From positions 1 through 64,000 of the forward strand of contig NZ_VDCQ01000053.1 of assembly GCF_006265175.1 (NCBI RefSeq): a stretch of DNA of 64,000 nt. The letters are read 5' to 3'. Under the pieces are notes generated by a model that saw nothing but the letters and a program-made list of their open reading frames with translations, was not told the origin of the DNA and searched no databases. Shown here piece by piece: positions 7,621 to 17,412 of the stretch; positions within the stretch are counted from its first letter, which is position 1; each line of letters begins with the position of its first letter. Both the position numbers and the translations under genes were made by a program. The stretch comes from Paenibacillus hemerocallicola (lineage in GTDB: Bacteria; Bacillota; Bacilli; Paenibacillales; NBRC-103111).

Positions 7621-9576
7621 ATGAAACGTAAACGTTTTGTTAAGGAAGGCAGACGTGGGATGAATTCGGTCACGATGAAGGCGAAGCTGATCGCGAGCTT
7701 TGCGGTTATTGTGGCGATGTTCTCCGGTACCGCGTCGTTCCATCTTCATATGCAAAACGAAATCGGCCGGCAAGTGACGATACAGAACGCGGAAACGGAA
7801 AAAAGCCGGATGGCGATGCGGCTGAAGCAGGAGGTTCAGGAGCTTGCCGTCATTCATGCGGGATTAGTCGTCACGAAACAAGCCGGCGCGGAGGAGCAGT
7901 ACGCGGCTGTAAAGAAGCTCTTCATAGAGGACGTAAAGCGGATCGGCGACACCGCCTCAAGCTCGGACGAACGGAAATGGAAGGCAAAGCTGGACAACGT
8001 CTCCGGGGAATTTACCGCCACCTTCGACGCCGCGCTCGAAACGCTTAAGGCGAAAACCGCCGCAGGGGATGATCTGAGCCGGCAGCTGGAGCAGCAGTAC
8101 GCGTTGTCGCAGACGCATAAAGAATTCATTTTCGAGCTGGTCGAACAGTTTAATGTCAAATATACAGAAGGAGCCGAGCACGCCGTCGCGGAATCGGACA
8201 GGCTGTTCGCCGAAGCGAAAACAGTCGCGGCAGGCACGATGGCTGCCGCCCTCATCCTCGCCGTCGCGATCGCGATTATGCTGATTCGCTCGTTTCTGAC
8301 GCCCATTAAGCGCATGCAGCGGGCAATGGGCCTGATCGGGGAAGGCGATCTGAGCCACCGGATCGATTCGCCGGCCCGTGACGAGCTCGGCCTGCTCGGC
8401 GCAAGCTTTGATCATATGATGGACAACGTGAGCGGGATGCTCGTACGGTTGCGCGGCGTCGGTACCGATCTGAACGGAAGGTCCGCCGTATTCCGCGGAT
8501 TTTCCCAGACAACCGCCGCAGCCAATGCGGATATATTGAAGGCGATCGGTGAAATTGCAGCCGGTGCCGACCTGCAAGCCGCCTTTACGGAGAAAAGCGC
8601 CCATCTGGTAGCCGGGCTGGGACGCGAGGTGAGCGATATCGCCCGCTCGGCCGACGAGATGAAGCGATTCAGCGAGACGGCGGACGCGCAAGCGAAAAAC
8701 GGCGCCGACACGGTGGCCGAGCTCAGCCAAGCGGCCGAGCGCGCGGACGACATGCTGCAGAGGGCCGAATCGGCCGTCGACTTGTTCGTGCAGGACGCGG
8801 TGAACATAAGCAAGATCGTACATACGATATCGGAAATCGCCAACCAGACGAACGTATTGTCGCTGAACGCCTCCATCGAAGCGGCACGGGCCGGACAGCA
8901 CGGCAAAGGCTTCCTCGTCATCGCCCATGAGGTGAGACAGCTGTCGGACCAGTCCAAATCGTCGGCCAAGCTGATCGCCGACATGATAGGTTCCTTGCAA
9001 AAGCAAATAACCGAAGTGCGCGGTCATATGGAGGCGGCCTCGGAAGCGGCGCGCATGCAAGGTACGAAAGTGCAGGATACGCTGTCGGCGTTCCGGACGA
9101 TCCAAAGCTCCATCGCCGACCTGCACGGACAAACGGACCTTATTCATATGAAGGTAAAGCGGGCGGAGGCCGGAAACGAAAGCTTGATCGACACCATTCA
9201 GCACGTCGCCGCCATTGCGGAGGAAACAGCCGCAGGCGTTCAGGAAGTAAACTCGACGTCGATCGAGCAGAACGAATCCGTGCGGCAAATAGCCGAGCAA
9301 GCCGATGCGATGCACGCCCTCGCCGAGAGCCTGTTCTTGGAGATCGGCAAATTCAAGACGCCTGACGACGCCAACTATTTGGAAGCTATCGCAGACGCGT
9401 ACCCTGAATCGGAAATCGCGATAGAGCAGCAGCCGTCTTTGGACAGTCCCGAGGAGCTCGCAAGGGAAGGAATCGAGCCGGACAAACTCCCGCAGCCATA
9501 CCAGGACGAAGATAACGGAAATCCGGAGGCGGGGGAAGCGAAAAAGGAAGAAAGGAAGCAGCTCGTTACAGTATGA
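7621..9576 (+). CDS. Methyl-accepting chemotaxis protein
   Basis: 651 residues. A first membrane helix near residues 19-42 and a second near 200-222 bracket an outside domain of about 155 residues, predicted all-helical like the four-helix-bundle sensors. A HAMP domain follows (residues about 223-275). The long cytoplasmic coiled coil has the conserved hairpin tip near residues 407-445 ([20 protein letters not shown], then [15 protein letters not shown]). It would control CheA/CheW. An acidic, Pro/Glu-rich tail of about 70 residues follows. The start has AGGGGAG seven bases ahead. It is divergent from pstS and has its own PhoP-box-like array, so phosphate starvation may induce it. The ligand is unknown. 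Confidence 0.95.
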   Translation: MKRKRFVKEGRRGMNSVTMKAKLIASFAVIVAMFSGTASFHLHMQNEIGRQVTIQNAETEKSRMAMRLKQEVQELAVIHAGLVVTKQAGAEEQYAAVKKLFIEDVKRIGDTASSSDERKWKAKLDNVSGEFTATFDAALETLKAKTAAGDDLSRQLEQQYALSQTHKEFIFELVEQFNVKYTEGAEHAVAESDRLFAEAKTVAAGTMAAALILAVAIAIMLIRSFLTPIKRMQRAMGLIGEGDLSHRIDSPARDELGLLGASFDHMMDNVSGMLVRLRGVGTDLNGRSAVFRGFSQTTAAANADILKAIGEIAAGADLQAAFTEKSAHLVAGLGREVSDIARSADEMKRFSETADAQAKNGADTVAELSQAAERADDMLQRAESAVDLFVQDAVNISKIVHTISEIANQTNVLSLNASIEAARAGQHGKGFLVIAHEVRQLSDQSKSSAKLIADMIGSLQKQITEVRGHMEAASEAARMQGTKVQDTLSAFRTIQSSIADLHGQTDLIHMKVKRAEAGNESLIDTIQHVAAIAEETAAGVQEVNSTSIEQNESVRQIAEQADAMHALAESLFLEIGKFKTPDDANYLEAIADAYPESEIAIEQQPSLDSPEELAREGIEPDKLPQPYQDEDNGNPEAGEAKKEERKQLVTV

Positions 9577-9581
9577 TCCCC

Positions 9582-9641
9582 GCCGAACCCGAAAAAACCG
9601 CTCCGACATTCGCAGTCGGGCGGTTTCTTTTGGGTTCGGCG
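9582..9641. terminator. Terminator hairpin after the chemoreceptor gene
   Basis: AAACCGC-T-CCGAC pairs with GTCGG-G-CGGTTT around a short loop, flanked by a second pair CCGAACCC/GGGTTCGG. Runs of A and T on the two sides suggest it can work for both the plus-strand chemoreceptor gene and the convergent AraC gene. Confidence 0.7.
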
Positions 9642-9713
9642 AAGCTAGGGCTGCAGAGCATATCCGAAATCGGCACCGGACCGGGATCGCCCGGCCCATC
9701 CCATACCAGCCAT

Positions 9714-10607
9714 TCAGATTCTGGCTTTGACCGACTTTGCATACTCCGAGGGGGCTGTCCCCGTCCACTTTTTGAAATTTTTAGAAAAGTAATGAACACT
9801 GGAATAACCGAGCCGTTCGGCGATTTCGGTATAGCTGCATAAGCCTTCGCGAATCATCGACTTCGCTTTGGCAATTTTCAATTCCCGCACATACTCCATC
9901 ACGCCGTATCCCGTCGTCCGTTTGAACATCACGCCCAGATGATTGCGACTGAAGGCAAACCGTTGGCAGATGCGTTCCAGCGACAATTCCGACAAATCAG
10001 ACTGCTCGATAAAGCGGACCATACTTTGGACAATTCCGCTCTCATACCGCTCTTTCTGCACCGACGACAGCTTGCTGTCCGCCTCGCAAACGGCCTGCAT
10101 GCGCAGCAAACGAATAAACAGCATCTCCAGCTGGTTTTTCAACATTTGTGCGCTGCCGATCCCGGGCCGAAACACGTGACCGTATTTTCTGGTCCGCACC
10201 GGCGCAACGGCAACAGGCGTTCCTTCCCGCATCATCTCGCTCAAAATCTTCAGCTCCGCATCGCCAAGCCCCCATACTTTGTTTTTCAAAAGCTCCATCG
10301 CAGGCGACCCGCATTGAAAGCGGATGACCAGCACATTCGGCGCGCACTGCTTCTCCGCCGTCACATGCCATGCGCTTCCGGGACGGTGAACGAGCAGCGT
10401 GCCCAGTTTGAGCGGGAACGATTGCTCACCGGAAACGAGAAGCGCCTCGCCCTGATCGAGATAGAGCATCTCCCAGCAAGCCGGCGGCAGCTTGCTCTCG
10501 AAAACATCGGCAGGCAGTTCGAAATAACGAAATTGCAGCATGCGTACAATATCGAAGACCCTTTCCCTATCCACAATCCGTTCCCTATGTGCGCTAATCA
10601 ATTTCAT
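9714..10607 (-). CDS. AraC-family transcriptional regulator
   Basis: 297 residues. The N-terminal 150 residues look like a cupin-type sensor barrel (LVSGEQSFPLKLGTLLVHRP). Residues about 195-292 are the double helix-turn-helix: SLERICQRFAFSRNHLGVMF for the first and YTEIAERLGYSSVHYFSKNF for the second, with the closing GTAPSEYAKS. It is divergent from the LacI-type gene at 10769 over about 160 bases and probably senses a sugar or oligosaccharide. Confidence 0.93.
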   Translation of the reverse strand: MKLISAHRERIVDRERVFDIVRMLQFRYFELPADVFESKLPPACWEMLYLDQGEALLVSGEQSFPLKLGTLLVHRPGSAWHVTAEKQCAPNVLVIRFQCGSPAMELLKNKVWGLGDAELKILSEMMREGTPVAVAPVRTRKYGHVFRPGIGSAQMLKNQLEMLFIRLLRMQAVCEADSKLSSVQKERYESGIVQSMVRFIEQSDLSELSLERICQRFAFSRNHLGVMFKRTTGYGVMEYVRELKIAKAKSMIREGLCSYTEIAERLGYSSVHYFSKNFKKWTGTAPSEYAKSVKARI

Positions 10608-10768
10608 TGGTTGTCACGCCCTTCATACCAAATCTCAAAAGGAAATTGACACTACAGAAATCGGTTGCTTTTCCTCATTATACTTACATTTTTATTTGAA
10701 TTTTAGTTGTAATTTGGTTTCAATTTCCGTACGATGAAAAAAATAAGCCGACAAGGCAGGGACATCCG

Positions 10769-11854
10769 ATGACTCAAAAAAAGAAAATCACGCTGCAAAT
10801 GATTGCCGACGAATTGCAGCTCTCGCTCCATACGGTCTCCAAGGCGCTGCGCGGCTTGCCCGGCATGTCCGAAGAAACCCGGCATGAAGTCGCGGTTGCC
10901 GCGAGAAGGCTCGGCTATCGTACCAAAGCCCAGCTGCATAGCCTGAATGTCGATCATATCCCGCTCTACCCGCTGAACAAGCGGAGATTCAAATTAATCG
11001 TTACTTCCGACGCCAGCGCCTCCCGGCTAAACCAGCTGCTGCTCCAGGGCGTGCAGGAAAAGCTCGCGGAACACGGGCATACCGGCGAAATGGTCATGCT
11101 ACCTCCGGCCTTGAACAGCCAAGCGGCGATCGAGTTATGGGCCGAGCAGCACGACCTCGCGTTTGCGGACGGACTGTTTCTTCTCCCCATGATCCTGCCG
11201 CAGGTGGAGCAGATGCTGCTTCACCTGCCGCTCCCCCGCATCTTGTTTAATTTTCCTCCGGCAGACGACCCGGAGGTCGATTGCGTTATATGGGATATCG
11301 AGGGGGCTGTTCGCCAGTCCGTCCGGCATTTGCTGGACAACGGACACCGACGCATTGTATACATCGGCAATACAAGCCGATTTCGCGGATTCGGCTTGCG
11401 ATGGGAAGCATTTTCGGACACGATGCGGGAAGCCGGTCTTCCGGTTTCGCCGGAACAGCACATTACCGCCGGATTCAGCGGCAAAGGAAGCTGGGTGCGC
11501 AATGTGCAAAAGCATCTCGCCGACAGTGATGCGACCGCGATTTTGAATGGCGTTCACCAGCACGCCGCCTGGATTTACCATGTTTGCAGCTCGATCGGCA
11601 AATCGATTCCCCGCGATCTCTCGCTGGTCAGCATCCAGCATGAAGAAGACGCGTTCGTTCCGCAACTGTCCCGACCGGTTCTGCCCATCTACGAAACAGG
11701 CATGCGGGGAGCGGAGCGGATGCTTTGGCGTCTGGCCAATCCGTCGCAGCCCTACGAGCATATTTATTTGCAAGGAACGTTTGTCAACGGCAACACGGTG
11801 CGGCAAATTCGAGCCGACCGCTCTGCCCGATCACAAAAAGATCGTGCTAAATGA
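10769..11854 (+). CDS. LacI-family transcriptional regulator
   Basis: 361 residues. Residues about 7-60 form a LacI helix-turn-helix (LQMIADELQLSLHTVSKALR), followed by a periplasmic-binding-protein-like sensor domain to about residue 340. The hinge is unusual for LacI: it reads YRTKAQLHSLNVDHIPLYPL. It is a paralogue of the regulator at 37749; both share the RxxFxLI start of the sensor domain and the end motif ERMLWRLANPSQPYEHIYLQ. The SBP gene begins about 70 bases downstream, so that SBP and the nearby glycan genes are the likely targets. Confidence 0.9.
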   Translation: MTQKKKITLQMIADELQLSLHTVSKALRGLPGMSEETRHEVAVAARRLGYRTKAQLHSLNVDHIPLYPLNKRRFKLIVTSDASASRLNQLLLQGVQEKLAEHGHTGEMVMLPPALNSQAAIELWAEQHDLAFADGLFLLPMILPQVEQMLLHLPLPRILFNFPPADDPEVDCVIWDIEGAVRQSVRHLLDNGHRRIVYIGNTSRFRGFGLRWEAFSDTMREAGLPVSPEQHITAGFSGKGSWVRNVQKHLADSDATAILNGVHQHAAWIYHVCSSIGKSIPRDLSLVSIQHEEDAFVPQLSRPVLPIYETGMRGAERMLWRLANPSQPYEHIYLQGTFVNGNTVRQIRADRSARSQKDRAK

Positions 11855-11860
11855 CAAAGC

Positions 11861-11886
11861 CCGATCGGCAATCGGCTCGTTATAAT
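11861..11886 (+). promoter_or_regulatory. Promoter/operator candidate before the SBP gene
   Basis: A dyad CCGAT-CGGCA-ATCGG (about 11861-11875) lies just before a TATAAT -10 at 11881-11886. No well-spaced -35 is visible. The dyad could be an operator for the upstream LacI-type protein; this is a guess from position and symmetry. Confidence 0.35.
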
Positions 11887-11927
11887 AGCCCTGTACCGTC
11901 TATTCGACAAAAGGGGAGTTGAGCCAA

Positions 11928-13208
11928 ATGAACAAAAGCTTTCTGCTGTTTGCCGGCGTTTTGATCGTGCTGTCGGCTTGTTCCGATCAAAATGAAGGCG
12001 CTGCCAATCCGGAAAGCGCTTCGCAGGAAAGGGAGCCGAAGCCGGTAACGCTTCACGTCTTTACCGATGCCAGCGCCAGCATTGATATCGAGCAGGAGCT
12101 GGTGAAGAAGAAATTTCCGCATATCACGCTGGAAATCATCAAAAACGGCAAGGACACGCGAATCGAAAATGTCGTCAGCAGCGGACAACAGCTCGACTTG
12201 ATCAATCATTCGATGGGGTCCATCTGGAAATTGTACGATCTGCAGCTGATGTCCGACCTGACGCCGTTTATTAACGCGCAAAAGTTTGACCTGACGACGT
12301 TTCAGCCCGGAGTCGCGGAGGCGATGCGCAGCTACTCGGACAAAGGGGAGATGCTGGCGCTGCCTTACGAGCTTAACGCCAATGTGCTGTTTTACAACAA
12401 AACCATTTTCAACAAGTTTGGCGTATCCTTTCCGAAAGACGGCATGACCTGGGAAGAAACCTATGAGCTTGCCAAGCGTCTGACCAAAATGGAAGGCGGC
12501 GTGCAGTACAAGGGCTTCCAGTTCCAGCAACAAAATTTGACCTGGAAAAACCAACTCGGTCTGCCGCTCGTGGACCCCGCGACCAAAAAAGCGCTTGTCA
12601 ACGGCGACGGATGGAAAGCGTTCCTGGAGGGCATGGGCCGCTTCTACCTGATCCCGGGCAACGAATACGACGGGGTTTCGGATACAGAAGGTTTCACCGA
12701 TAAACAGAATGTGGCGATGCGCGTCGGGCCGAATATTTTGGCGAGAGTGGCCAAGGCGGCGGCCGAAGCCGGCCTCGATTGGGACCTTATATCCGTGCCG
12801 GTATTTGACCGCGCGGCCGGCAGCGGATCGCAGCTGATCGCTCCCTTTTACTCGATTCCGGTCGGGGGCAAGCATAAGGAGGAGGCGTTCCGGGTCATGG
12901 CCTATTTGCTCTCTCCGGAGGTGCAGCTGCACAAATCGCGCACCGGCCGCATGCCGATCATCAACGATCAAACCGCCATCCGGGCGTTCGCGTCGGAAAT
13001 CGAAGGAACAGAGCAAAAAAATATAGCGGCCTTTTTCAAAGAAGGCGTCGGCAAGCCGATCCGGGCTACCCCTTATGACGGCATCGCCAAAGACGAGCTG
13101 TGGAAAAAAGCGCTCCCGGCCGTATATACCGGTCAAAAAGACGTCAACACCGCTCTGCGCGAGGCGGAGGAATCGATTCATCTCCAAATTTCCAGTCTTG
13201 TCCGTTAG
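11928..13208 (+). CDS. Extracellular solute-binding lipoprotein (sugar type), paralogue 1
   Basis: 426 residues. A signal peptide ends in the lipobox VLSACSD (Cys 18). The mature protein has the two-lobed substrate-binding fold of ABC sugar uptake (family 1 type), with the segment FPKDGMTWEETYELAKRLT near residue 170 that recurs in three other SBPs of this window, and DVNTALREAEESIHLQ near the end. ATG 11928 has AGGGGAG nine bases ahead. No permease gene lies beside it; it sits between a LacI-type regulator and a convergent glycan operon. Substrate unknown, probably an oligosaccharide. Confidence 0.92.
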   Translation: MNKSFLLFAGVLIVLSACSDQNEGAANPESASQEREPKPVTLHVFTDASASIDIEQELVKKKFPHITLEIIKNGKDTRIENVVSSGQQLDLINHSMGSIWKLYDLQLMSDLTPFINAQKFDLTTFQPGVAEAMRSYSDKGEMLALPYELNANVLFYNKTIFNKFGVSFPKDGMTWEETYELAKRLTKMEGGVQYKGFQFQQQNLTWKNQLGLPLVDPATKKALVNGDGWKAFLEGMGRFYLIPGNEYDGVSDTEGFTDKQNVAMRVGPNILARVAKAAAEAGLDWDLISVPVFDRAAGSGSQLIAPFYSIPVGGKHKEEAFRVMAYLLSPEVQLHKSRTGRMPIINDQTAIRAFASEIEGTEQKNIAAFFKEGVGKPIRATPYDGIAKDELWKKALPAVYTGQKDVNTALREAEESIHLQISSLVR

Positions 13209-13288
13209 ACCGCACCCGGAGCGGAGAGCGAAATTGCCGTCGGACAAACGCGGCTTTCGAGTTCTGCCCGCGCCGCAAAGCCCGTACC

Positions 13289-13330
13289 GCAAAAACAGCC
13301 AGCCGGAACATCCCGGCTGGCCGTTTTTGC
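13289..13330. terminator. Bidirectional terminator
   Basis: GCAAAAACAGCCAGCCGG pairs with CCGGCTGGCCGTTTTTGC around ACATC-type loop bases. A-rich and T-rich flanks serve both the plus-strand SBP gene and the minus-strand DUF4838 gene. Confidence 0.85.
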
Positions 13331-13354
13331 CTATGGATCGCTGAAGGACTTGCT

Positions 13355-15277
13355 CTACAATCCCAGCAAACGCTCGTCCATTTCCTTGCCACCAAGTCCT
13401 TTCGAGTCCGTTTCTTTCCAGCCGGTCGTGCGCGATTCATGCGTGGGAATCCCTCGCATGTTCTCCGCTTCCGCCAGCGACTCATACCAGATCACATGCT
13501 TGGCGGACCATTCCTTGCGCTTGGCGTCGAGCTGCTGCCGCATTTGTACATACTGCTCCTTGGTCGCGCCTTCCGGCCTGCTTTTCTCGTAACCGTAACG
13601 CACCACCTCCCGGGTCGCCGCCATATGGCGAAGTCCCTCGCGCAAAAACGCGATCCGCTGCTGCGCCTCCCCATCCTCGGCGCCCGCCGCCTTCACCGCC
13701 CGATCGAGGATCGCTTCCGCCTCCGCCATCACCGCGTCCGTCATCAGGTAGGGCAGCATATACCAGGCGCCGTTCAGCGTCGACCGGGGCAGATCATATT
13801 GCTGGGCCAGCCGGGCATAATTTCCGTTCGGGTAAATCTGGATGTTGAATCCGGCTTCCTCCGCAAATCGTTCCCAATACGCCAAATAAGTCCGGATGAC
13901 CGGCGCCGCTTGACCGAACGCGCTCGCATATTCATCCAGCACGTCTTCTACCGACAAGTCCGGACGCGTCGACATCCGGGCAATCAAGTAGTAATTCGGC
14001 CCTTGCGTAGCCCAATAGCCGAACAAGGTGTCGAAATCAAAGCCCAGCATATTCCGCTGACGGGCAAACTTGAAAAATTCGCCCTGGGCATGCAAAGGCA
14101 GATTCGGCGCGATCGCCCCGGTGTGCCACCAGTTTGGCCGCAAAAACAGCTTCGCTCCGGCACCGGACCAGCCTTCCCATTGATCGTAGTCGGTGTAGAA
14201 GCCGACCACCTGAACAATAAAACCGTCCACCCTCAGGCCCGGAGGGGGCGGCGACTTATACGAGCTGTATGCATAAGTGGACAGCGTAACATCCGGTCGA
14301 ATCATTCTCATTTTGTTCAGCAGCCGATTCCAAAACTTGACGTACCGGGCTGTCAGTTGTCCTTCCGCTCGCCAAATGGACATGACGGACTGATCGGGCG
14401 GCTCATCCATCGCCAGGCAGCCGGGACTGACGCAAAATCCGCTGCCGTCATTGGGCGAGACATTCCAGTTGACGGGCATGCCGGCTTCCCGCCATTCCCG
14501 TATGATCACATCATCGATATCTTCGTTGCTAATATCCAGCTTGATCCGGTCCTCGCGAACTTGCTGCTGGCCCTCGGGCGGGCTCGCAAAGTAGTCCGGG
14601 TGCTCCTGCCCGTATTTGCTCCACCACTTCGTAAACGCATGGCCGAATGCATAGCTTGTGCGGCTGCCCATGCCGTGTATCCGCAGCCAGGTTCTCCCTT
14701 CCAGCGGGGCCGATTGCCGCACGCGAAGCAGCCGCAACTCCAGATCCGGCCGTTCGTCCACCTGCAGGTCGGGGAACCCGATCGTTTCCGCCTTGGGAAC
14801 ATACGTGCCCAGCTCGCCCGGCCACAGCCAGCGAACCCCCACGAAGCGATCCAGGAAATAAACGACTCCCCGCAGCAGCGCGTCCTCCGAGCCTCCCCGA
14901 AAAACGAGGCGCTTCCCTTCCGTCGCGATCTGATACCGTTCCGGATCCAGATCGGCGATTTCCAGCGAAATGCGCACCACCTGCTCGGACAGACGGCGCA
15001 GCGATTCGCTTCCCGGCTCGACGATTGCCATTTGTTCCCCGGTTGCGCGCCAGACACTTTGCCGCAGCTGCCTCACCGGCTCCGTATCGCTGTCATCGGC
15101 GGATCCCACCAGCACCGCGTTTAGTTTTCCATCCTGCACCAAATCATGCGTCATGTTGTTCCGGTCTTCCAGTTTCACTATGATTCCTCCCGCTACAAGC
15201 AATGCCGCTATTGCGCCTGCCATCCCTATTTTGTTTGCAGCTCGCTTGAGCTTCGCCGCTATTTCGCCGGTTCTCAT
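13355..15277 (-). CDS. DUF4838-type glycan-active protein, membrane-anchored
   Basis: 640 residues. One membrane helix near residues 18-36 would anchor or export it. The region after it (VVRISLEIADLDPERYQIAT...GGSEDALLRGVVYFLDRFVGVRW) matches the glycosidase-associated N-terminal domain seen before TIM-barrel enzymes. The central part (LDFDTLFGYWATQGPNYYLI-like, then a Trp/Tyr-rich stretch) is the DUF4838 pattern, a family linked to alpha-glucuronidase and hexosaminidase folds. Catalytic residues cannot be assigned. It starts 12 bases after the beta-helix gene stop and lacks a clear ribosome binding site, so it is probably translated by coupling in a two-gene operon. Confidence 0.75.
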   Translation of the reverse strand: MRTGEIAAKLKRAANKIGMAGAIAALLVAGGIIVKLEDRNNMTHDLVQDGKLNAVLVGSADDSDTEPVRQLRQSVWRATGEQMAIVEPGSESLRRLSEQVVRISLEIADLDPERYQIATEGKRLVFRGGSEDALLRGVVYFLDRFVGVRWLWPGELGTYVPKAETIGFPDLQVDERPDLELRLLRVRQSAPLEGRTWLRIHGMGSRTSYAFGHAFTKWWSKYGQEHPDYFASPPEGQQQVREDRIKLDISNEDIDDVIIREWREAGMPVNWNVSPNDGSGFCVSPGCLAMDEPPDQSVMSIWRAEGQLTARYVKFWNRLLNKMRMIRPDVTLSTYAYSSYKSPPPPGLRVDGFIVQVVGFYTDYDQWEGWSGAGAKLFLRPNWWHTGAIAPNLPLHAQGEFFKFARQRNMLGFDFDTLFGYWATQGPNYYLIARMSTRPDLSVEDVLDEYASAFGQAAPVIRTYLAYWERFAEEAGFNIQIYPNGNYARLAQQYDLPRSTLNGAWYMLPYLMTDAVMAEAEAILDRAVKAAGAEDGEAQQRIAFLREGLRHMAATREVVRYGYEKSRPEGATKEQYVQMRQQLDAKRKEWSAKHVIWYESLAEAENMRGIPTHESRTTGWKETDSKGLGGKEMDERLLGL

Positions 15278-15289
15278 CTTACGCCGGGG

Positions 15290-17101
15290 CTACATTTCCG
15301 GAACGAGAGCGTCTGCGGAATAATTGCCGACTCCGCCAAATCCGTCATGCGGATGCTCGTTATCCAGCAAGTTTTTGGCAAAATTGCCGTTGGCTCTGGC
15401 GATGCACGGCTGATTCAAAAAAACGCCCTTCATCTTGTTAACCGCTCCGTCCGAGGAAAGCTGAATATTATCATTGAACACGACAACCGCGTGCTCATCC
15501 TTTACATAGAGCCGCACGGAGGCGCCGCCGGCGGTCCCGACCGTTTCGGCATCGACATTGTCCTGAAACAAATTATCCGTCATATAAATCGCGGCAACGT
15601 TGTTAGGCGATGGCGTCGTTGTGGGGTACCCGGCCGAGATGCCATAGGTGCCGTTGCGCACAAACCGGTTGGATTGAATTTGAATGCCGTTGGTCTTCGT
15701 CAGCAAAGTCAGTCCGATGAGTTGGTTGTCGCAGAACAAATTGCCGCTGATCCGTTCTACGTTCTCGCCCACAACACGCATGCCGGTGGAGTTGTTGCGA
15801 ATCGTATTGTTCAGAACCCGCACATCGGTATTGTAAGGCGCATCGCTATTGTTATTGAAATTCAATCCGGTCGTATGGCCGGAAATCGTATTGCCTTCGA
15901 CGACAGCCCGTTCCGTGCCGCTGCCTCCGAACGTGACGCCATATGTCCCCGCGTTGTCTTTCACTGTATTGTTGAGCAAAACAACGTTTTTGCTCGTCCC
16001 GTACCGGGTTTTGTTCGGTTCGACATCGATTCCCGCTCTCGGGGCCGTCCCCTGGATTTGTCCCGCATGAGTAGCGATACAATTCGATATGGTGACCCCG
16101 TCTGCGGCGACAACCGATATATTGTTCCGACGGCAATAAGTGATCGTGCAAAAGTCGATCAGAACGTTTTCGTTTACTTGTACGGAGGAAGGCGTTCCCG
16201 GAATGTTGATGCCCCCCAGATAAATGCCGTCCGTCATCCCTTCCGTGACGGTGCATTGAAAGACGTGAACATTCGCGCAGCCTAACAGACTGATGGCGGA
16301 ATGAAAGCTTTCCGCTCCGGCATGGGCCGTCCGGCCGGACAAATTGCCGTGAACGATCAGCCCTTCGATTCGAATGCGTCTGCAATTTCTCAAGAGAAAA
16401 TTGCTGAATCGCATGTTCGTATTTTGAATGTCGGGTACGCCGGCCTTAAATTTGACGGTTGCTCCAAAGCCGCTGATCGTGATATTGTGCCTATTCTCCA
16501 CAACGAGCCCGGATGTTTCCAAAGCATAAAAAGCGGAGGTAGGCGGAAAAAACAGCGTGCCTCCTTCCGAAGGGATCGCATCGATTGCAGCCTGAATCGC
16601 CGGTGCATCGTCGGTGCCGCCATCCCCGACGGCTCCGAACCATTGCACATTCACGATACGGTTGCTCACGATCCGCTTGAATCTCGCTCCGCCGGACGAT
16701 ACGATAATCGTTCCCATATTGTCCGGGGATGCGGTGTCGGCGGGATCATAATAGAAGTGCCCTTCCCGCATGTAATCGCTCACAAAATAAATCGCATCCG
16801 GTTCCGCTACGGTCAGCGCCCGAAGCTCGGCAAGGCTTGATCTGCGGACAATCCGGTCACCCAGCAAATCCAAGATCGGTTCCGGACCCATCCCCCCGTA
16901 TACCGAGGCTGTCACACCGGACGAACTGTCTGCGGAAGCCGTAAGCCCCCGTGCCACGCCGGCTACCGCAAGCGAAACTCCGGTCAAACCGAAAGCGGTC
17001 AGCATTTTTCTGCGACTCCATGACGCGGCTTGCTTGTCTGCGTGCACGGCCGACTCCGCTCCGCCGCTCGCATCCGATGCATGCTTAAGAAAATCGGACA
17101 T
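15290..17101 (-). CDS. Tat-exported right-handed beta-helix (pectate-lyase-like) protein
   Basis: 603 residues. The leader has the twin-arginine motif SRRKMLTAFG (Arg 30-31) and a hydrophobic stretch, so export in folded form by Tat is likely. From about residue 140 the phrase VQWFGAVGDGGTDDAPAIQA opens a pectate-lyase-superfamily domain, followed by many short beta-helix coils with N-N-x repeats (NNTVKDNAGTYGVTFGG and similar). Such proteins are polysaccharide lyases, hydrolases or epimerases; the substrate is not evident. AGGAGG-like bases precede the ATG. First gene of an operon with the DUF4838 gene. Confidence 0.85.
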   Translation of the reverse strand: MSDFLKHASDASGGAESAVHADKQAASWSRRKMLTAFGLTGVSLAVAGVARGLTASADSSSGVTASVYGGMGPEPILDLLGDRIVRRSSLAELRALTVAEPDAIYFVSDYMREGHFYYDPADTASPDNMGTIIVSSGGARFKRIVSNRIVNVQWFGAVGDGGTDDAPAIQAAIDAIPSEGGTLFFPPTSAFYALETSGLVVENRHNITISGFGATVKFKAGVPDIQNTNMRFSNFLLRNCRRIRIEGLIVHGNLSGRTAHAGAESFHSAISLLGCANVHVFQCTVTEGMTDGIYLGGINIPGTPSSVQVNENVLIDFCTITYCRRNNISVVAADGVTISNCIATHAGQIQGTAPRAGIDVEPNKTRYGTSKNVVLLNNTVKDNAGTYGVTFGGSGTERAVVEGNTISGHTTGLNFNNNSDAPYNTDVRVLNNTIRNNSTGMRVVGENVERISGNLFCDNQLIGLTLLTKTNGIQIQSNRFVRNGTYGISAGYPTTTPSPNNVAAIYMTDNLFQDNVDAETVGTAGGASVRLYVKDEHAVVVFNDNIQLSSDGAVNKMKGVFLNQPCIARANGNFAKNLLDNEHPHDGFGGVGNYSADALVPEM

Positions 17102-17412
17102 CTTGCTTCATTCCTCCCCTCTATTGTCGGCGACTGCTCGACGCCTACTGCCATTATAGAGGGAGACCCTATGGTCAGGCTTTGTCCTTCTGCCAGATGT
17201 TTTTGCTATTTCGGAAAGCCGAATTTCACATGCGATGAAGCCATACGGAAAACCACCGGCCTGAAATCGACTGGTGGTTAGCGTGAGCGGTGGCTGCGTG
17301 AGCGGTGGCTGCGTGAGCGGTGGCTAGCGTGAGCGGCAGCTGCTTACCCGCATGCGCTCACGTGCCGCTAAATGTCCGGCAGCGGCTATTCGACGGCGCC
17401 GGACGGCCTCAC
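17102..17412. repeat. Intergenic region with a 15-base tandem repeat
   Basis: At 17281-17341 the unit GCGTGAGCGGTGGCT occurs three times in perfect register, then once more after one extra A with the variant ending GGCAGCT. A related inverted stretch (GCGCTCACGTGCCGCT) follows at about 17354. A TATAAT-like -10 for the beta-helix gene lies on the minus strand at 17153-17158. No gene is seen. Confidence 0.8.

Noticed and set aside
7957-9768. Long open frame on the minus strand opposite the chemoreceptor
   Set aside because: Composition is Arg/Val/Gly-rich with no motif, and the plus strand is an unmistakable chemoreceptor with a ribosome binding site and terminator.
13100-15124. Long open frame on the plus strand opposite the DUF4838 gene
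   Set aside because: It reads as Arg/Pro/His-rich sequence with no domain, while the opposite strand has a recognised family and its operon context. It is a by-product of codon bias.
17281-17341. CRISPR array
   Set aside because: The 15-base units are directly joined with no unique spacers, and no cas gene is present.
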